NCBI GenBank assembly: GCA_949318235.1 | Contig: OX439128.1 | Location: forward strand, 42,809,136 to 42,873,135 | Reading direction: 5' to 3' | Length of the DNA stretch: 64,000 bases | Source: Ecdyonurus torrentis | Lineage: Eukaryota; Arthropoda; Insecta; Ephemeroptera; Heptageniidae | Shown: positions 14,663 to 29,561 of the stretch, one piece after another | Layout of the letters: each line of letters begins with the position of its first letter | How positions within the stretch are numbered: position 1 is the stretch's first letter | Made by a program: the position numbers and the translations under genes | The notes under the pieces: model-generated | What the model was told of the DNA's origin: nothing | The model's database searches: none | Seen by the model: only the letters and a program-made list of their open reading frames with translations

Positions 14663-14938
14663 TCTTCGTCTTAAAAAGACGATAAAAAGCCTAGCATCTA
14701 TAGCTCTTTTATGTCCCGAAGCAACAAAAAATGTTATGAGTATTGACGTACAATATATATACTTTCAGAACAATACAATTTTTGTAAGTTAACAAAAATC
14801 CTTTTGAACTAATTTCTTAATGTACTTTTGTTCTTACTGTATATCATGCCGAAGGCTATACATAAAGTCCGATTGTTTGAGAAAGTGTTTTTGAGATGGC
14901 GGCGTTCCTATGTGTGTATATAGCATAGCTATCCTCAA

Positions 14939-14941
<3 letters not shown>

Positions 14942-14991
<50 letters not shown>
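14942..14991. repeat. (CT)n microsatellite
   Basis: About 25 uninterrupted CT units. Confidence 0.95.
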
Positions 14992-14993
<2 letters not shown>

Positions 14994-15518
14994 CCCTGTA
15001 CCATACCAAAAAGATAGAAGCTGCAACTTTTCGTGTTTGACTTCTCGTGTCTAATCAAAGGATTGAAACTTGGGTGTTGAGAGATGGCAGTGGAGAAAGA
15101 ACGAAAGAAAAAAAAAAGAAAGAAAAAAGGAAAAACTCTGTTACAAACAATCGATCTTTATTCTCTCTTTTTGTTAGAAGTGCTCGCTCGCTTTTCTCAC
15201 TCGCACACAAACATTGGAAAACTTCACTTTACACTGAAGCAAAAGACACGATTGGGTTCAACTTAAAAGTGTAAAAAAACACATTGCAGAAGAGAAGAAG
15301 AAAGAGAAATGGTAGGGAGTGTGGAGGAGATCTTTTGTTGTGAAACAATAACGTCGTACATACAAACAAAAGAAATGTGAAAAAGAAAAATATTCAATAA
15401 TTTGTTTTTGCCCGCATACAAAAATTTCTCAGACTTTTTTTTTCCTTCATTCTTTCTTTGGATAATTCTTATACTGGGAAAAAAATGCAATAAATCTTGA
15501 ATTCATATAGCAGTGAAT

Positions 15519-15522
<4 letters not shown>

Positions 15523-15555
<33 letters not shown>

Positions 15556-15557
15556 GA
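15523..15557. repeat. (GA)n microsatellite
   Basis: Short GA array with one AT interruption. Confidence 0.9.
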
Positions 15558-15777
15558 TTGCGTATTAGCGCAGTCTTTCATTATCAAGTAGTTGACACGT
15601 TACTGTCTAATCCTTTAACTTATATATTGCATGACAATACATTAACTTAATGCGCTGTATAAGGTGATCCATAATCACAGAGGTTTTAGTTTAAAATAAC
15701 AGTAACAACCATTGCCATTGTGACATCGATTAAAATAACACTTAGCTTGAGCGTCCAAATAAATAATGTATATATGT

Positions 15778-15779
<2 letters not shown>

Positions 15780-15847
<68 letters not shown>
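15780..15847. repeat. (TA)n microsatellite, interrupted once
   Basis: Two TA runs joined by a single C interruption (ATACTATA). Confidence 0.95.
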
Positions 15848-15851
<4 letters not shown>

Positions 15852-16289
15852 CACATGAAGTTCCGTACTATATAAAAAAAATACATATTTTTATGAAAAA
15901 TAATATAATTAATGTTGATTTTAAAAATGCCCCTTGCAAACGTAGAAGGTATGCAACTTCTTGTACAGCGAAGCACGAAGAGTTGCCTACCTTCCAGGTT
16001 TTTTTATTTATTATTTTTTTTTTTTCAATAATAAAATAATTGCATTAATGATCCTTACTTTTACTGTAATAATTCATTTAAAAAAAAAAAGAAGAAGAAG
16101 AAGAAGATCGAATTCTTAAGAAAGATGATATAAAACGGTAGTGACGGATATTATTTATGTCAAAATGTAATAAGAGGGAAGTTTTTACTTTTTTTAATTT
16201 TGCTGCTAAAGAAAGAAAGAAGGAAAAAAAACTGGGGTTGAGGGTGAAAAATAAGAGGTAGAGAAAGTGGGTAGACGAAAAAGAGTAAA

Positions 16290-16530
16290 AAGGGTGATCC
16301 GACCAAGCGTCTGGTGCTAACTCACACTGGTGGCTGGTGGTGTTGCACAAGAAATTGAGGGGTTCACTCGTTCGGTCGTTCTCATTGTTGCACTTTTTTA
16401 CCACACTCCAGAGTGTGGCGCTTCCGTGCAGTGATCACGTGACCACCGACGCAGTAATGGCAGCTATGAAAGGGAGAACCGAGTGCTGTGAGGCTGCTAA
16501 AAAAACGTTTATTGTGCTAAAACCGTGAAT
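16290..16530 (+). promoter_or_regulatory. Possible promoter or 5' UTR region of TMTC3
   Basis: This is the most GC- and CpG-rich stretch upstream of TMTC3. It contains an E-box within GATCACGTGACC and lacks a TATA box. The first TMTC3 coding exon starts only 4 bases after a 3' splice site, so a non-coding upstream exon must exist; this patch, 2.6 kb upstream and on no other gene's side, is the best candidate. No matching donor is certain. This is inference from composition only. Confidence 0.25.
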
Positions 16531-17348
16531 ATTAAAGCAATTTAACTACAATCATAATATAACGCAGTGCTTTATTTAATAGAACAACGAATAATATTGT
16601 CTGAAATTATTACTCTTATATTATAAATTTAAAAAATCAATGTGTAAACCTCAGTAGGAAAAATATATATTTTCTTCCAAAGTTTCATAAAATGAAACTT
16701 TTTAAAGCCTTAAATAGAAACTTTAGAAAAAATATATTGTGTTAAATATATTCTTAAAATGTGTGAAATGTAATAATATATTACATGTATAACTCGTTGC
16801 GTACAATCATTTTTAATAAATTAAATGTCAGGTAAGAAAAACATTGATGTTTTTAATGAAATTTTGGGGAGTGTCATAAAAAATACAACTGTCAAAAATA
16901 GAGGGTAATGATTTTTATTTTGGCAGGATCTATTGCAGCTGTTTTTAGTGGACCAGTCTAAAAATCTGTCACATACACTTTTTCAACTAATTTATGACAT
17001 AAACCAGAAAAAAAAACATGAAAGAAATATTTTAAAAATAAAATTTATATAAATAAAAATATATGTATGTATACACTTGAATTTGAAGAGTGTCTGCAGT
17101 TTGGTCCCTTCTCTATTCAGTTATGCATGCAGTGAAAGTGTGAGCAGTTTTGAATGTTTGTATCTTGTAACACTGGTAATGTGATTGTACATATACATAA
17201 ATAATTCACTTATGTAGCATATGTATGCATATTAGGTATACATACATAAATAAAAATATAATCAATCCATCTGTAAATATTACACAACCAAACGAATCAT
17301 ACAAATGTGTAAGGCAATATGTTTGGTTAGTTTTTTTGCTTGATTTTT

Positions 17349-17349
<1 letters not shown>

Positions 17350-17394
<45 letters not shown>

Positions 17395-17398
17395 TCTA
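17350..17398. repeat. (TC)n microsatellite
   Basis: About 24 CT units with one CC interruption near the 3' end. Confidence 0.95.
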
Positions 17399-18337
17399 TG
17401 TACAGTACATATGTATGTATGTATGCATATGTATGTACGCATATTAAAATACAGTAAAAATAATAATAATAAAAAAACGAGGAGGAGGGATATCGTACCA
17501 ATATTCACAGGGTATCATAATAAAATTCTTGTGGATACTGTAGGGTACTGTACATAATTTTTAGGAAGAAGCATTTTCTTAATATTTTACCCTTGCAAAT
17601 ATCTAAGAATGGAAGAGCCAACGGTACAGTAAATCACAATTAAAATGTCCACACAATTGTCATAATATATTTTACCTTTCAAAAACTAATAATACTAAAT
17701 TTTCATTGTTCTTCTAATGAGAGAGAGAGAGAGAGAGAGAAAAAAAAGGGGGCTCTGGATAATCACTGTACAAATTTAATTAGACAGTTTAATGTAGGTA
17801 CAGTATACAGGATATGTATATGAAAGTGTAGCACATGAAGATATAAATAGTAAGACAATAGTAATAGACATTAACAATCCAAATTATTCTCAAAAAAACA
17901 TTTGGATTATTGGTAGTGCAAAGTGTACACCTTATCCGTGGCATACATACACGAAAAGTAGTACTGTAGTGCTTTTAAAAGAAACAGGCACAAACTGAGT
18001 ACAGGTTGCCAGCTCTATATTTACAACACTTGAGGACCTTTTCATTGACTTTTTGTTCCTATTTTCATTAATTTGTAAGAATGTTAACAGTATACAATGA
18101 AAATAATATTCTTGCAAATATAATAACAATAGACATAATGAGGGACAAAAAGTCAATGAAAAGGTCTGCAAGAGTTTTAAATACAGCTGCTGGCTTAGAA
18201 CTTAACTGAACTCAGTTTTGAGCCCCTTTCCTTTAGAAGCAGCATCTCTTTTTATGTAACATTTATGCCATGGGTGAGTGTACATTATTATCAAATGTGA
18301 TTTTTGAAATAATTTATTTACAGCATAATTATGTACA

Positions 18338-18440
18338 GTACACTAGTCCCAAATAAATCTGAGCTCTTGCGTTAAAGTTTCCCCATATAAAACATTTGGA
18401 GAGATTAACGCTTCAGTCAGATTTATTAGAGACCAGATGA
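18338..18440 (-). mobile_element. Fold-back MITE, family 2 copy a
   Basis: This is the reverse-orientation homologue of the intact copy at 34357-34462. Shared blocks are GTACACT, CCCAAATAAATCTGA, GCGTTAAAGTTTCCCC, GATTAACGCTTC and TCAGATTTATT. The right terminus has decayed. About 103 bp, non-coding. It is best seen as a short Tc1/mariner-type MITE, but no transposase links it to a superfamily. Confidence 0.75.
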
Positions 18441-19161
18441 TATGATTAAAAGTGCTATATTATGTGTACATGAGCCCTGTCAAGACGTGCATTTAAAAAA
18501 ATATATTATACTGTAATAAAAACGGTTCTTATTTTTATAGTTGCCATAATATCTGAAAAGCTTTCTTTATCTTGCTATGTGCAATATTTCAAAATACTGT
18601 AATAATAATAAAATACAGTACTGTACTTGATACAAGCTATGCAGTATTGATGATTAAAACAGACAGCCATTCCCTGTACAAAATGCTACACTGTGTCCTA
18701 AAAGATGGCTCCCTCTGTATTAAATTGAGGAAAGTAATTGTCACTTTAATTCATTCATCTCTTTGTAAGAGGTTAATTAACCAATGAGTGGTTGTGGTTC
18801 ACAACTAACTGCTAGACAACAGAATTTAGTTGAAGTTCACTATTGTGAGGAGGACAGTTGAACATAAAAATGTACAAGTAATAAAGGAAATTCTTTAACC
18901 GCAATTTATTTCAGAATATATTACATTATAAATATGCAAATACGGTACTGTACTGTACTAATATTTCATGCTTCTATGCAGTGGGAATATTGTGAAGTTC
19001 TCAGTGATTTAAAATATTAACCTGGTATTTAGATTGTACTGACAGGTTAGACCTAGACTGATTACTTGATGTATGAATGTGTATGTACTTTACAAGTACA
19101 ACCTAGAGAAATTGTTAATGTTATGTCAGTACTGACTTGTTTGTCGTTATGTTTCAGAGCA

Positions 19162-20282
19162 ATGGCCCCGCCACACGGACTATCCTTGGTGGTCCTGGCC
19201 ACGTGTGTGCTCTGCTACTACAACAGCTGCCACTGCGGCTTCGTCTTTGATGATATCAGTGCAATCAAAGACAACAGAGACCTTAGGCCTCACACACCAA
19301 TCAAAAATATCTTCCTCAATGACTTCTGGGGAACTCCTATGCACAAAGTAAGTCAAATTTTATGTACTTGTTTGTATTATGTTGACAGTATTTATACGAT
19401 TAAATGTCCAAAATAGAAAGAGAGAGAGAGATTTACATTTTTGCTGTGAATATAATTATTCAAATTGATGTTGTTGTGAGCAATACGTGTAAATCGTTTT
19501 TTGTCATGCAAAGCAAAATGTCTATCTCGTTATTTGTCATGCGTAGCAATATGTGTAACTCGTTTTTTGTCACCCGAAGCAATATGTGTAAGTCGAGTGC
19601 CATCTCCAATTACATTCGGAAACGACTTACACATTTTGCTTCGAGTGACAAAAAACAATGTTACACATATTGCTCACAACAATATCGAAGAGCATACTTA
19701 GTTAATAATGGTTGATCAAAAAAAATGCTAGAATAATACTGTACATAGATAGATTTTAAAAATTAAATACAGTAATAGGAAATTGAGCTGCTAATGCACA
19801 TGCATGAAAAAAAATATTCTAACCCGGTAGTTACAGTTCTAGTAAAGTCATATGAGGTAGCAAATATTTGACAAATAAGTTGGTCTCATATTTAGGGCAA
19901 ATCAAAGCATCTGTTCTGATACTGTATCAAATCCTAGTACACTTTTCCGAGACAAGGCAATTTTAACTGAATATTTGATGTTACTATATGTCATTACCAC
20001 GTTTTTATCATCTCCATTCTTTCTTAAAATTTTAATAAAATAGTTCATGTCCCTAAAAAAGTTGGATTTGGAGTCTGTGGAAAAATACTTGTTCTGAAAG
20101 TTCTGAAATTTAAAATGTAGCACCAACATATACAATGCTCACAGTTTTTTAATGGTTGAAGAATAGAGAAGAATACATTTATAGTGTTAATTACTGCACC
20201 AAGAGAGCATTTGCTGGCCAATACAATTATATGTACCCAACTTACCGTAAATGTTTGATGCACTACTGTACCTGAATAACTG

Positions 20283-20317
<35 letters not shown>

Positions 20318-23300
20318 TCTCTTTCTCTTTCTCTCATGTTATAGGGTGATTATATTTTGCATTCATATAAAAGTCGACCCCATGTAATATCATGGGTCAG
20401 TGGTATGGGAAAATATCACATTTTACCAGTTTAAAAATACTTAGCAATATTTTTCAGAGTATTGATGCTGTTAACATGTTATCCAAGTATGCAAGAAAAA
20501 TAAGAACAACAAAAATTTAGCTAATTTTCCAAAGAAAATAGCTAAAAAAAAACATGTTTGTCCTATGTTAAGTAATGTTATTTATTGCTCCATTATGGCG
20601 TCAAAACGCAGTCAGTATGATATCATGCTCATACACCCTATAAGATACACTTTCGTAATCACAATGTAGCAAATACGTTAGTCATAATTTAATGTAAAAA
20701 TTGCCTTGTCATTACACAAACGTTTTCTCAGTGTATGTATAATTTGATAATTAGTTTGTATTAAAGTTAGCTATAAAAACTACGACTTGCTATAAAGTAT
20801 AATGTTTACTCAACACAGTCTATATGAACATTTGTTCAGACATCTGCGTTATTTTTTTTTTATCTCTCTCTCTCTCTCTCTCTTCCAAAAAATATGACTG
20901 TAGGTGGAATTACAAAAATAGAAACTTAAATTATTAATCTTAAAAAAAGAAGAAAAAAAAGTTATAGAAGCAATATAAATGAAAACATCTTCAAGTTATG
21001 AACAGCTAAGATGATGTTTATAGCATGCTAAAATTATGAACTACTATTTCTGTCATGTTATTAATAATGTGTGAAGCCGATGTAGAAAAAAAATGTATTT
21101 CATAAATATATCACTTTATACAACATATTAATACGCTAGCCAATGAGAGATAGGGTCTTGATAGTTTTTAAATGTTAAAGTGTGTATAATGTAAATATAT
21201 ATTATATATAAAAAAAGTAGGAAGTTTGTATATGAATATTAAATTACATATATGCATATATGTATAGACAGAGGTTAACCAGTATAAACTTTATAGAGCT
21301 TCCTACATCATACATAACATACGCCCAAGCGCATCTACTCCCTATACAGTATACTATTTCTTGATTAATATATATTTAACAAAAAGTAAATATTATACTT
21401 ATAAGTAAAACCTTATATACGTAACATACTTTTTATGTATAGGTGTACATATATTTATTTACCTTAGCTAATGAAATTTTGTACAAAATAGTTTAAAAAA
21501 AAGTTCTAATTATAAGAAAAATTATAGGATTAGCAAGTTAATTTAATATAGCAAGAGAGAGAAATTTCTGTTAACTTTTTTTATTTTGTAATTCATATAG
21601 TGAGAATATTTACATACATTTTACGTTGTGAATATTCTAGAAAATATGTGCAAAACAAAACTATTCCTTTACATATAATAATAATAATAATATATCAGAC
21701 GAAACATAGGTGTATACGTATACTGTACGTGGTTAACAATAATTTTATAACATAAATTCATAGTATATTGTGTTTATAATTTATTCTTTAGTATATAAAA
21801 AAAAAAAAAAAAAAAAATGTATAATAGTAATAATAATAATAACAACTACATTTTAATTGTCTAGGAACAGGCGTGTATTTATTTTGTTAGTTTGTTGTTA
21901 TTTTGATTAATATTTTTGTAGTAAAATTGATACATATAGTAATTAAAACAAAACATGAAATACAAGCATTTTAAAATAAAATAACGCAAAATTCTCTCTT
22001 ACCGGTATGTAAAATGTGTGTGAGTATGTATGTATTATATTATATATTATATACATATAATATTCTGTACCTACAAAATCTAATTATTTATTTTCTCTCT
22101 CTGTCTCTCTCGTATATCACATTTTATTCATCAGAAAGTAGCAAACTAGCTACAACATCACTTTTTAAACCTGTGACGACTAAAGTTTAATTGAATTTAT
22201 TTAAAGCCAGCATTAATTGTATTTTCTTTATAAAACCAACTTTGAATTAATTGTAAACATGAAAACGGCTTTTGAGAGATGTATATTTGCATTACGCATC
22301 ACTTAAAAAGAAACATGTTCAAATAAATTAACATTACATGTTTTTTTCTATATAATATACATACACGTACTACATACATATAAATTTATTTTGTTTATTT
22401 TTAACGTTTTGATTTCATGCTATAATGAGGAAGACTAATGATTTTTGGGACAGCATTTGAGCACATTTTTAGAAAGAGCATAATTAGTAGATTCTATTGA
22501 CATCAATATTTACCTTTATTACTTAATTTTCAGCGATTAATTAATGATTTAAAAGTGGCAGCCACGCCCCCAAGAAGCCTGTGCCGTTAGTCATTTGTTT
22601 GAATTTGCAGCGGAGTCTGATGTTCTTCTGCAAATTTGGATACGAGATTTTAAAAATTCGCGTAAAATTTAAAATCTCGTATCCAAATTTGCAGAAGAAC
22701 ATCAGACTCCGCTGCAAATTCAAACAAATGACTAACGGCACAGGCTTCTTGGGGGCGTGGCTGCCACTTTTAAATCATTAATTAATCGCTGAAAATTAAG
22801 TAATAAAGGTAAATATTGATGTCAATAGAATCTACTAATTATGCTCTTTCTAAAAATGTGCTCAAATGCTGTCCCAAAAATCATTAGTCTTCCTCATTAT
22901 ATTTAATACTCGTGTGTCTATATTTGACTTTCTGATATTTTGATTATATATATATAATATATTATAGTAACATAAGAAAACTTTGATAAAGTATATTATA
23001 GTGAGAAATGTTTGTTTTAAATTTTTGATTCTGTATTTTGTTTACAGAAATTTTAATGGATCTTCGTGGCTTCAAAAAAACATTTCAAATCTAATTTTCT
23101 TTTCAACGTTATATTGTCACAGTGCTTTGATTGAACAAACTACTAATTAATATACAAGTGAAATGAATATTGTAATGATTTTGAAATTATAAAGTAAACA
23201 CTGTATTTAAAGGCGTAGAACACCTTGAACAAAAAACTTGCGTAATATCCTAACAAACCTGAAAATCAACGTTGATTTGGCCGGAGTCATTTATTTTTTT

Positions 23301-26300
23301 ATTTATTTTCCATTCACAAAATGCCGCTGGCGGTCACTGATGTCACAGCTCACTTGTTTTACGCTCGCGTAAACCGGGTGAGCTGTGACGTCAGTGACTG
23401 CCAGTGGCCTTTTGTGAATGGAAAATAAATTAAAAATAAATGACTCCGGCCAAATCAACGTTGATTTTCAGGTTTGTTAGGATATTACGCAACTTTTTTG
23501 TTCAAGGTGTTCTACGTAAAATGTGTATCTATAAAGCAGCAATATATAATATATTAAAAAAAAAAAAAGTAATAAACTACTAATATTTTTTTAGTACAGT
23601 ATACAGTGTAAAAGTATAGTTTTTTTCCATTATATTTTATAGACTGATTCTGCAGATTTATTGCTGAGTTATACGTTATGATACAAAATTTTAGTTGAAT
23701 TCAAAAATTCACATTTCAAAACACGCACAGAAAATATAACTATAATATTTCATTCATTCATGAATAGTTATATTATTATATTTTTTTAATGGACTATTTA
23801 ATAGTTACGAACACACCTGGTGTTATTTTTCACGCATATTAGCTTGCAATATGAATAATAATAATAATAAAAGAGTATACCGTGTAGTAAATGATTTTAA
23901 CCTGAGTTTGAATTAATTTGATAGTCATATTATATGTATATCACAATAGTGTATAAAATATTGCTTGTTGATTTATTCCTTTTAATTTGCCATATTAGAT
24001 ATAAAAATAATCATGTTGGATATAGTGACTGCGTGTCATGCAAATTAATTTTCATTGTTTGTTGTGTATCTCATTGAATCAATTTGCAAAACAAAAACGA
24101 TGCTTTGCCACTTTATCCGTTGTTTGATACAAAAAACAAAATATATAACATAGCTGTAAGCAAAATACGTTCAAAATTAATTGTCTTTTTATTGTGATGT
24201 ATGTTTTGACCTTATACAGTTAGCTCGATCATTGTGGACAACAAAAAATATGATTTTTTTTTTTTCTTTTCAATTTTTATTAATATTTTTCACTGAAAAA
24301 AAATACTTTTTGTTCTTTCTCTTTTATTGAGTCTAAAAAGTTAACAAAGTGTTATAAAAATCGCCAAAAAAAAAATATATATATATATATACTTGATGGC
24401 TATTTTAAAGACACCATCATACTAACGTATTTTATTTACTTTTATAACTAATCTATATTGAAAACTGTAAAATAAGATAATGTTCACCTACTTTAAACAG
24501 AATCTAAATTAAGAATGTATGAAAATTTGTAATTTTAGTAAGTATTATACTAACCATATACGTACAACAAACATAAAGTTTTCAGACTGAAAATTTAATC
24601 AACTTTATTTCAAACAGTAAAACTTTTACACTCGCAAAACCTTCACTTCAATTAAAATACTTATAATAATAATAAAAAAGTGAAGCATTCATTTTTTTAA
24701 CTAATTACATTTAAATTGCTAAAAAATGATGCATTGTGCATTGTCTGTTAATAGTTATACAGGAATTATTTCGTTTGATCATTACAAAGCTATACTCATC
24801 GATGTATAATATTTTGTTCGTAACGTTTAGTTTAAATGGAAAGTTTAATTTACTTTTGAATATTTTATACCACATCGTCTATCTATTTTTTTTTTTTTTT
24901 TTTTTTTTGTCGCACTCTCTCTTCTTTATTTTTTTTTTGATGTTATTACATTACTGATGGTCGTAAGTCTGGTTACGTCACGTGATTACAGTGTCACTTA
25001 AATATACGTGAGCACTGACATTTAATATAAACGTTTTACATGGTAATAATGGAGAAAAAATATATAAATATATATATGTACGTACGGTGACGGTGACACT
25101 TGTTAGTGGTACCGCAGCCAAGTATTATTTTATGACAATACTCTACAGACTAATAATTTTATGATCGATTTTTATTTCTCTCTCACTTTTTTTTTTTCCT
25201 TTTTTTTTTTTTCTTTTTTTTTTCTTCTTCATGACGTTGAAAACTTTTATTTAGCCGTCTGTTTGTAATTTCCAATGCATCGTCATCTGTTTTAGTTAGT
25301 TTTTTTTCCAAACTTTTATTATTGCTTTACTTATATTTACAATAGTTTTACTAAAATAGAATAAAACCTTCATAGCTATATTTAACCGGAAACACCATAA
25401 ATTTAATTACAAAAATAAAGCAATAAGATTTTTAAACTACCACTATACTAGTATTGAGAAAAAAAAAATGTGTTTTAGTTAGTTTTATATGGCTTGGTAT
25501 ATAGATTTATCTTTGTCTGGTCCAACAAAAATAAAAATCACTGCATTATTCACAGCAATACGATATGCGATTTACGTAATGGAAATCGTATCTCACAGAA
25601 ATTGAAACATAATTTCGTATATTTTATTCCTCAAATGCGACGGCTGATTATTTTTACTTTCTTATCATAATTATTCACATTGTATTCGTTCTCTTATATT
25701 CTGTATAATAAAACCTTAACTTAAAAAAAAAAAAAAAAAAAAAAACTATATATTTTCTTAAAAAGCAAAATCCTGCTTTTTCTTGTACGTATACTTTACA
25801 GTACAGCATTTGAAATTATTTGATTCTATTATCGACTTTTTTTTTCTTCTTATATTGAGGTTGTTAAGTCTAAAAGTTGTAAAGTATAGTGTAATTTATT
25901 ACGTCTTTTACATTTTAGAGCACTTGGCTTATTGATTGATTTGAATTTTTATTATATTATACATTTACACCGTACTGTGCGAGCTGTGCGAGCACTGTAG
26001 AATCACCGCAAGGTCTTTTTTTTTTTTTTTTTTTTTTTAAGGGGTAATGGGTCACGCAGGAATTTCAAGCATTTCCACCTAGATGGCATTGTCATAGCTC
26101 AGGTAAAAGGGGGAAGGGGTGTCATACCCTGACGTCAACAAAAAGTGGAGTGAGTTAAAAAAATTGTAAGTTTATGACAAAGTTGGAGGGGATGCAAGAC
26201 GGGGGAAAAAATAGCCCGGGGCTCAAAATTTGGATACACATAGTCTAGTGGCTGTAGCGGTCTTTGTTTTCTTTTTTCATGCATAGGTTTACCTTCATAG

Positions 26301-29300
26301 TTTTTTTTTTTCATACCTGCCATCTGAAAAAAACGACCCAATTATCTTTTACGCGTCAATGATTTTGATAACTCGCGAAGTAACAGTCACAGTGAATTAA
26401 ATTCATTATATGTTAGTTTCATTAAAAATCATGTAGATTTCTTTTTTAATCGAAGTTCTAGCATTATTTTAAATTAACTTATTCAAATAAAAATATTACG
26501 TAATTTTTATTACTTTTAAATCACGAAAGTTCAAATTGACGGTAGAACTTCGATCAAAAAAGTAATTTGCATGATTTTTATTAAAACTAACATCTGAAGT
26601 AAATTTGGTTTCATGTAAATGTTACTTCGCGAGTTATAAAAATCATTCACAGGTAAGATAATTGGGTTGTGTTTTCAGGTAACAGATAATCCCTTCTTCT
26701 ATTGAAAAACTGCTCATTGCTTCCTTGCTTTTATACTGCACCTTTTTTCTCTCTCATCGTTTGTTTGTGTTTTTCATAGAGCTTGGAAAAAATTATTCAA
26801 AATTTTATTTTGCATCGAAATTAATATCAAGCACCGGACTTGGGTTGATTAGATGTTTTGCTATAGTGTTTTACGAAGCCGTAACATCGGCCGGTATAGG
26901 TAAAAAAAAAAAAAAAAAAAAAAAAAAATAAAAATAAAAAGTTACAAAATACTTCGGAATATTTTTGTGAGTATTAATTGTTGTAAGGTTTCCAGTATAT
27001 GCATGCAAGAAAAATAATAATGATTAAAAAATAATTATAATAATAAATAATAAAAAATAAAACTAACTTTTATTTCTTAAGAAAATGATTGAAACTCACG
27101 TTTTTTCCTATATGCTGAGCAATGTTATTCATTGCTCCAATATGGCGTCGAAGCGCTTTCAGCAGGACGTTATGCTGAAAAATTGCGTCTTTTCTCTCTA
27201 TTTTTTTAAATTTTATTCAAAGCCCTTTCATTTTTTTTTATCGCATATTTTAATTAAATCCTATTTCAAAAATGGCATCAATTTCCTTTATAGTTTTTGT
27301 CTGTCTATACTTTAGTAGTATTTTTTTTTATTATAATATTATATACGTTCGGGTTCGGGAATATACAACTTCAACTAAACTAAAATTGTTCCGTGTATAT
27401 ATATTTTATTTAGAATGAGAAGAAAGGTGTAAAAGTGTAAAGCAATACGAGCACTCAGGTAACAATGTAAATATTGCGAACTGCAGGCAGAGAAACCGGC
27501 CGGCCAGGCGGAGAGGCTGAAACAACGCATTAAAAAAATACCTCCCTCCACTTTGAAGAATATGTGATCTATGACAAAGTACTTGAAAAGTCTAATAGAG
27601 GCGCACTAATACTGCTGCATTAGAGAAAAGTTTCAAAAACCTTAGATTTTTTAATTATTTCACGTTCATCAATTTTAATAAAAAGTCATTTGCAAAAATA
27701 TTTGTGTCCTAGTAAAGGTAATAAAATTGTCTAGCGGATAGACTAAGTCTCATAGTTTAATTAATACTTTTACTATATTTAATCATGCGCTGAAGTTAGG
27801 CTTATGATAAGTTTAAAAATATGCTTAAACTTCACTTAAAAAAATCATTTCAGAAATAATTTAAATTTCGGATTTATTCGTATCTAAAAAAATTTTAAAG
27901 TAGCCAGTGCCCTTAACAAAAGTATGCTTAATGCAACAGTATAAAGAAAATATTAATTTTTCAGTTATTTAAGGAGATGAATGCGTTTTAAATTGCGAAA
28001 ATTAAAACTGCGATTAAATGCTAATTAAACGTAAATTAAATATTTTAATGCAATTTTATTATTTATTTTTTGATGATATTGCTATATAATAACAACTAAA
28101 TTTTTTTAAAAAATTTTCACTCTGTAGCTCATTACCCCTTAACTTTAGTTTACCGTAACGCTTTTTGTATTTATCTGTATTTCTTTTTGTTCCTGTGTTT
28201 TGTTCTCAGTACTCTGTATTGTTATTTTGAACGTGAAGCCTTTTATTATTATTGTTATTATCTAAGTTTTTAAATTGTATATATGCAAATGCTATATTTA
28301 TGTATTATAAATATGAACCAGTTACCCAATTTCAATGAAATTTAGTACACTTTTTTGGTCAGGAGAATATATCTGATAAGACGATATCAGATTGCAATGT
28401 TGGTTTTTACCCTTTCAACCTCTAGGGTAAACAGTATAAGTTGGGGGAATGTTTCTGACTCAATTTCTCATTGGAAGGGGGGGGGGTGAGGGGGATATAA
28501 AAAGATAAGTAAAAAAAGAAAAAAGAAAAAAAAAAGAAGAAGAAGAAACTTTGGGTATATATGCAGCATAAATAAATAAATCATTATTAATAATAGTAAT
28601 ATATATAGCATCACTCTTAATTGTATAACGCGAGCTGAATAAATAGCTAATACGCTTTCAAAGTCACCTCGGTTTACTGTATTATTCCATATAGCGTGTC
28701 CTTTTTTTATTATATGTGTTCATAGAGCTAATTTAATTGATAATTAGACAAAGGATTATAAAATTTCTTTGCTGTGAGACAAAGATTTATTTTCCTCAGT
28801 TAATCTTTTTCATTTTGTAATGCTTCCTTATTTCATTAATGCAATTCATTTATATTAATCTATTATTTAGAGTGCCAAGTATTAAAATGATTAAATGATA
28901 TCGTGCAAACGTTGCACCCTAAAAATAGCATTAAGTTGGGTGAGGCAACATTAATGCAAGTGACCACATATTATAGTTTGGTTTTTAGCTTCATTTCTAG
29001 AAACACCAAAAAATAATAACGTTAAAATATACATTATTAATTTACGTATGTATTTTATTTATATATTTCAATCGCGTAATAAAAATAATAAATACGATAG
29101 GGTAAAAATCAATAATATTTATACCTATATAGTTTAGGAATAAAAAATGTAAAAATATTATTTTTTTGGTTTTCAATACATCTATACATACTTTTTATTG
29201 TTGCTTTATTCTAGATATATATTTTTGTTCTTATAAGTAAACACCGCATGCAGTATTTTGAAATTTTGTGATACAAACTTTGGCCTATTTGTGACATGGT

Positions 29301-29471
29301 ATATATATATATAATATATACCTCTATATAATACAGTCAATATTTAACGACACTAGAGAGACGAGATGACGTGAATACCTGCCTGCTACAAATTAATTAT
29401 TCACAAGTTGAGAGGGACAGTTTTATGTATTCTATTCTATATAGTTTAGAAAACAGGACAGTGTTGTTACG

Positions 29472-29561
<90 letters not shown>

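Larger units (their letters stand above)
13087..16289. other. Intergenic, microsatellite-dense, no gene recognised
   Basis: AT-rich and heavily interrupted by (TA)n, (CT)n and (GA)n arrays. Short open frames near 15050-15490 arise from A-rich or T-rich stretches and show no recognisable protein. Confidence 0.6.
16531..19161. other. Upstream region or 5' intron of TMTC3
   Basis: AT-rich DNA with a (TC)n array (17350-17398), a short (GA)n array (17719-17740) and the MITE copy at 18338. A pyrimidine tract and AG at 19156-19157 form the acceptor of the first TMTC3 coding exon. No other gene is seen. Confidence 0.5.
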
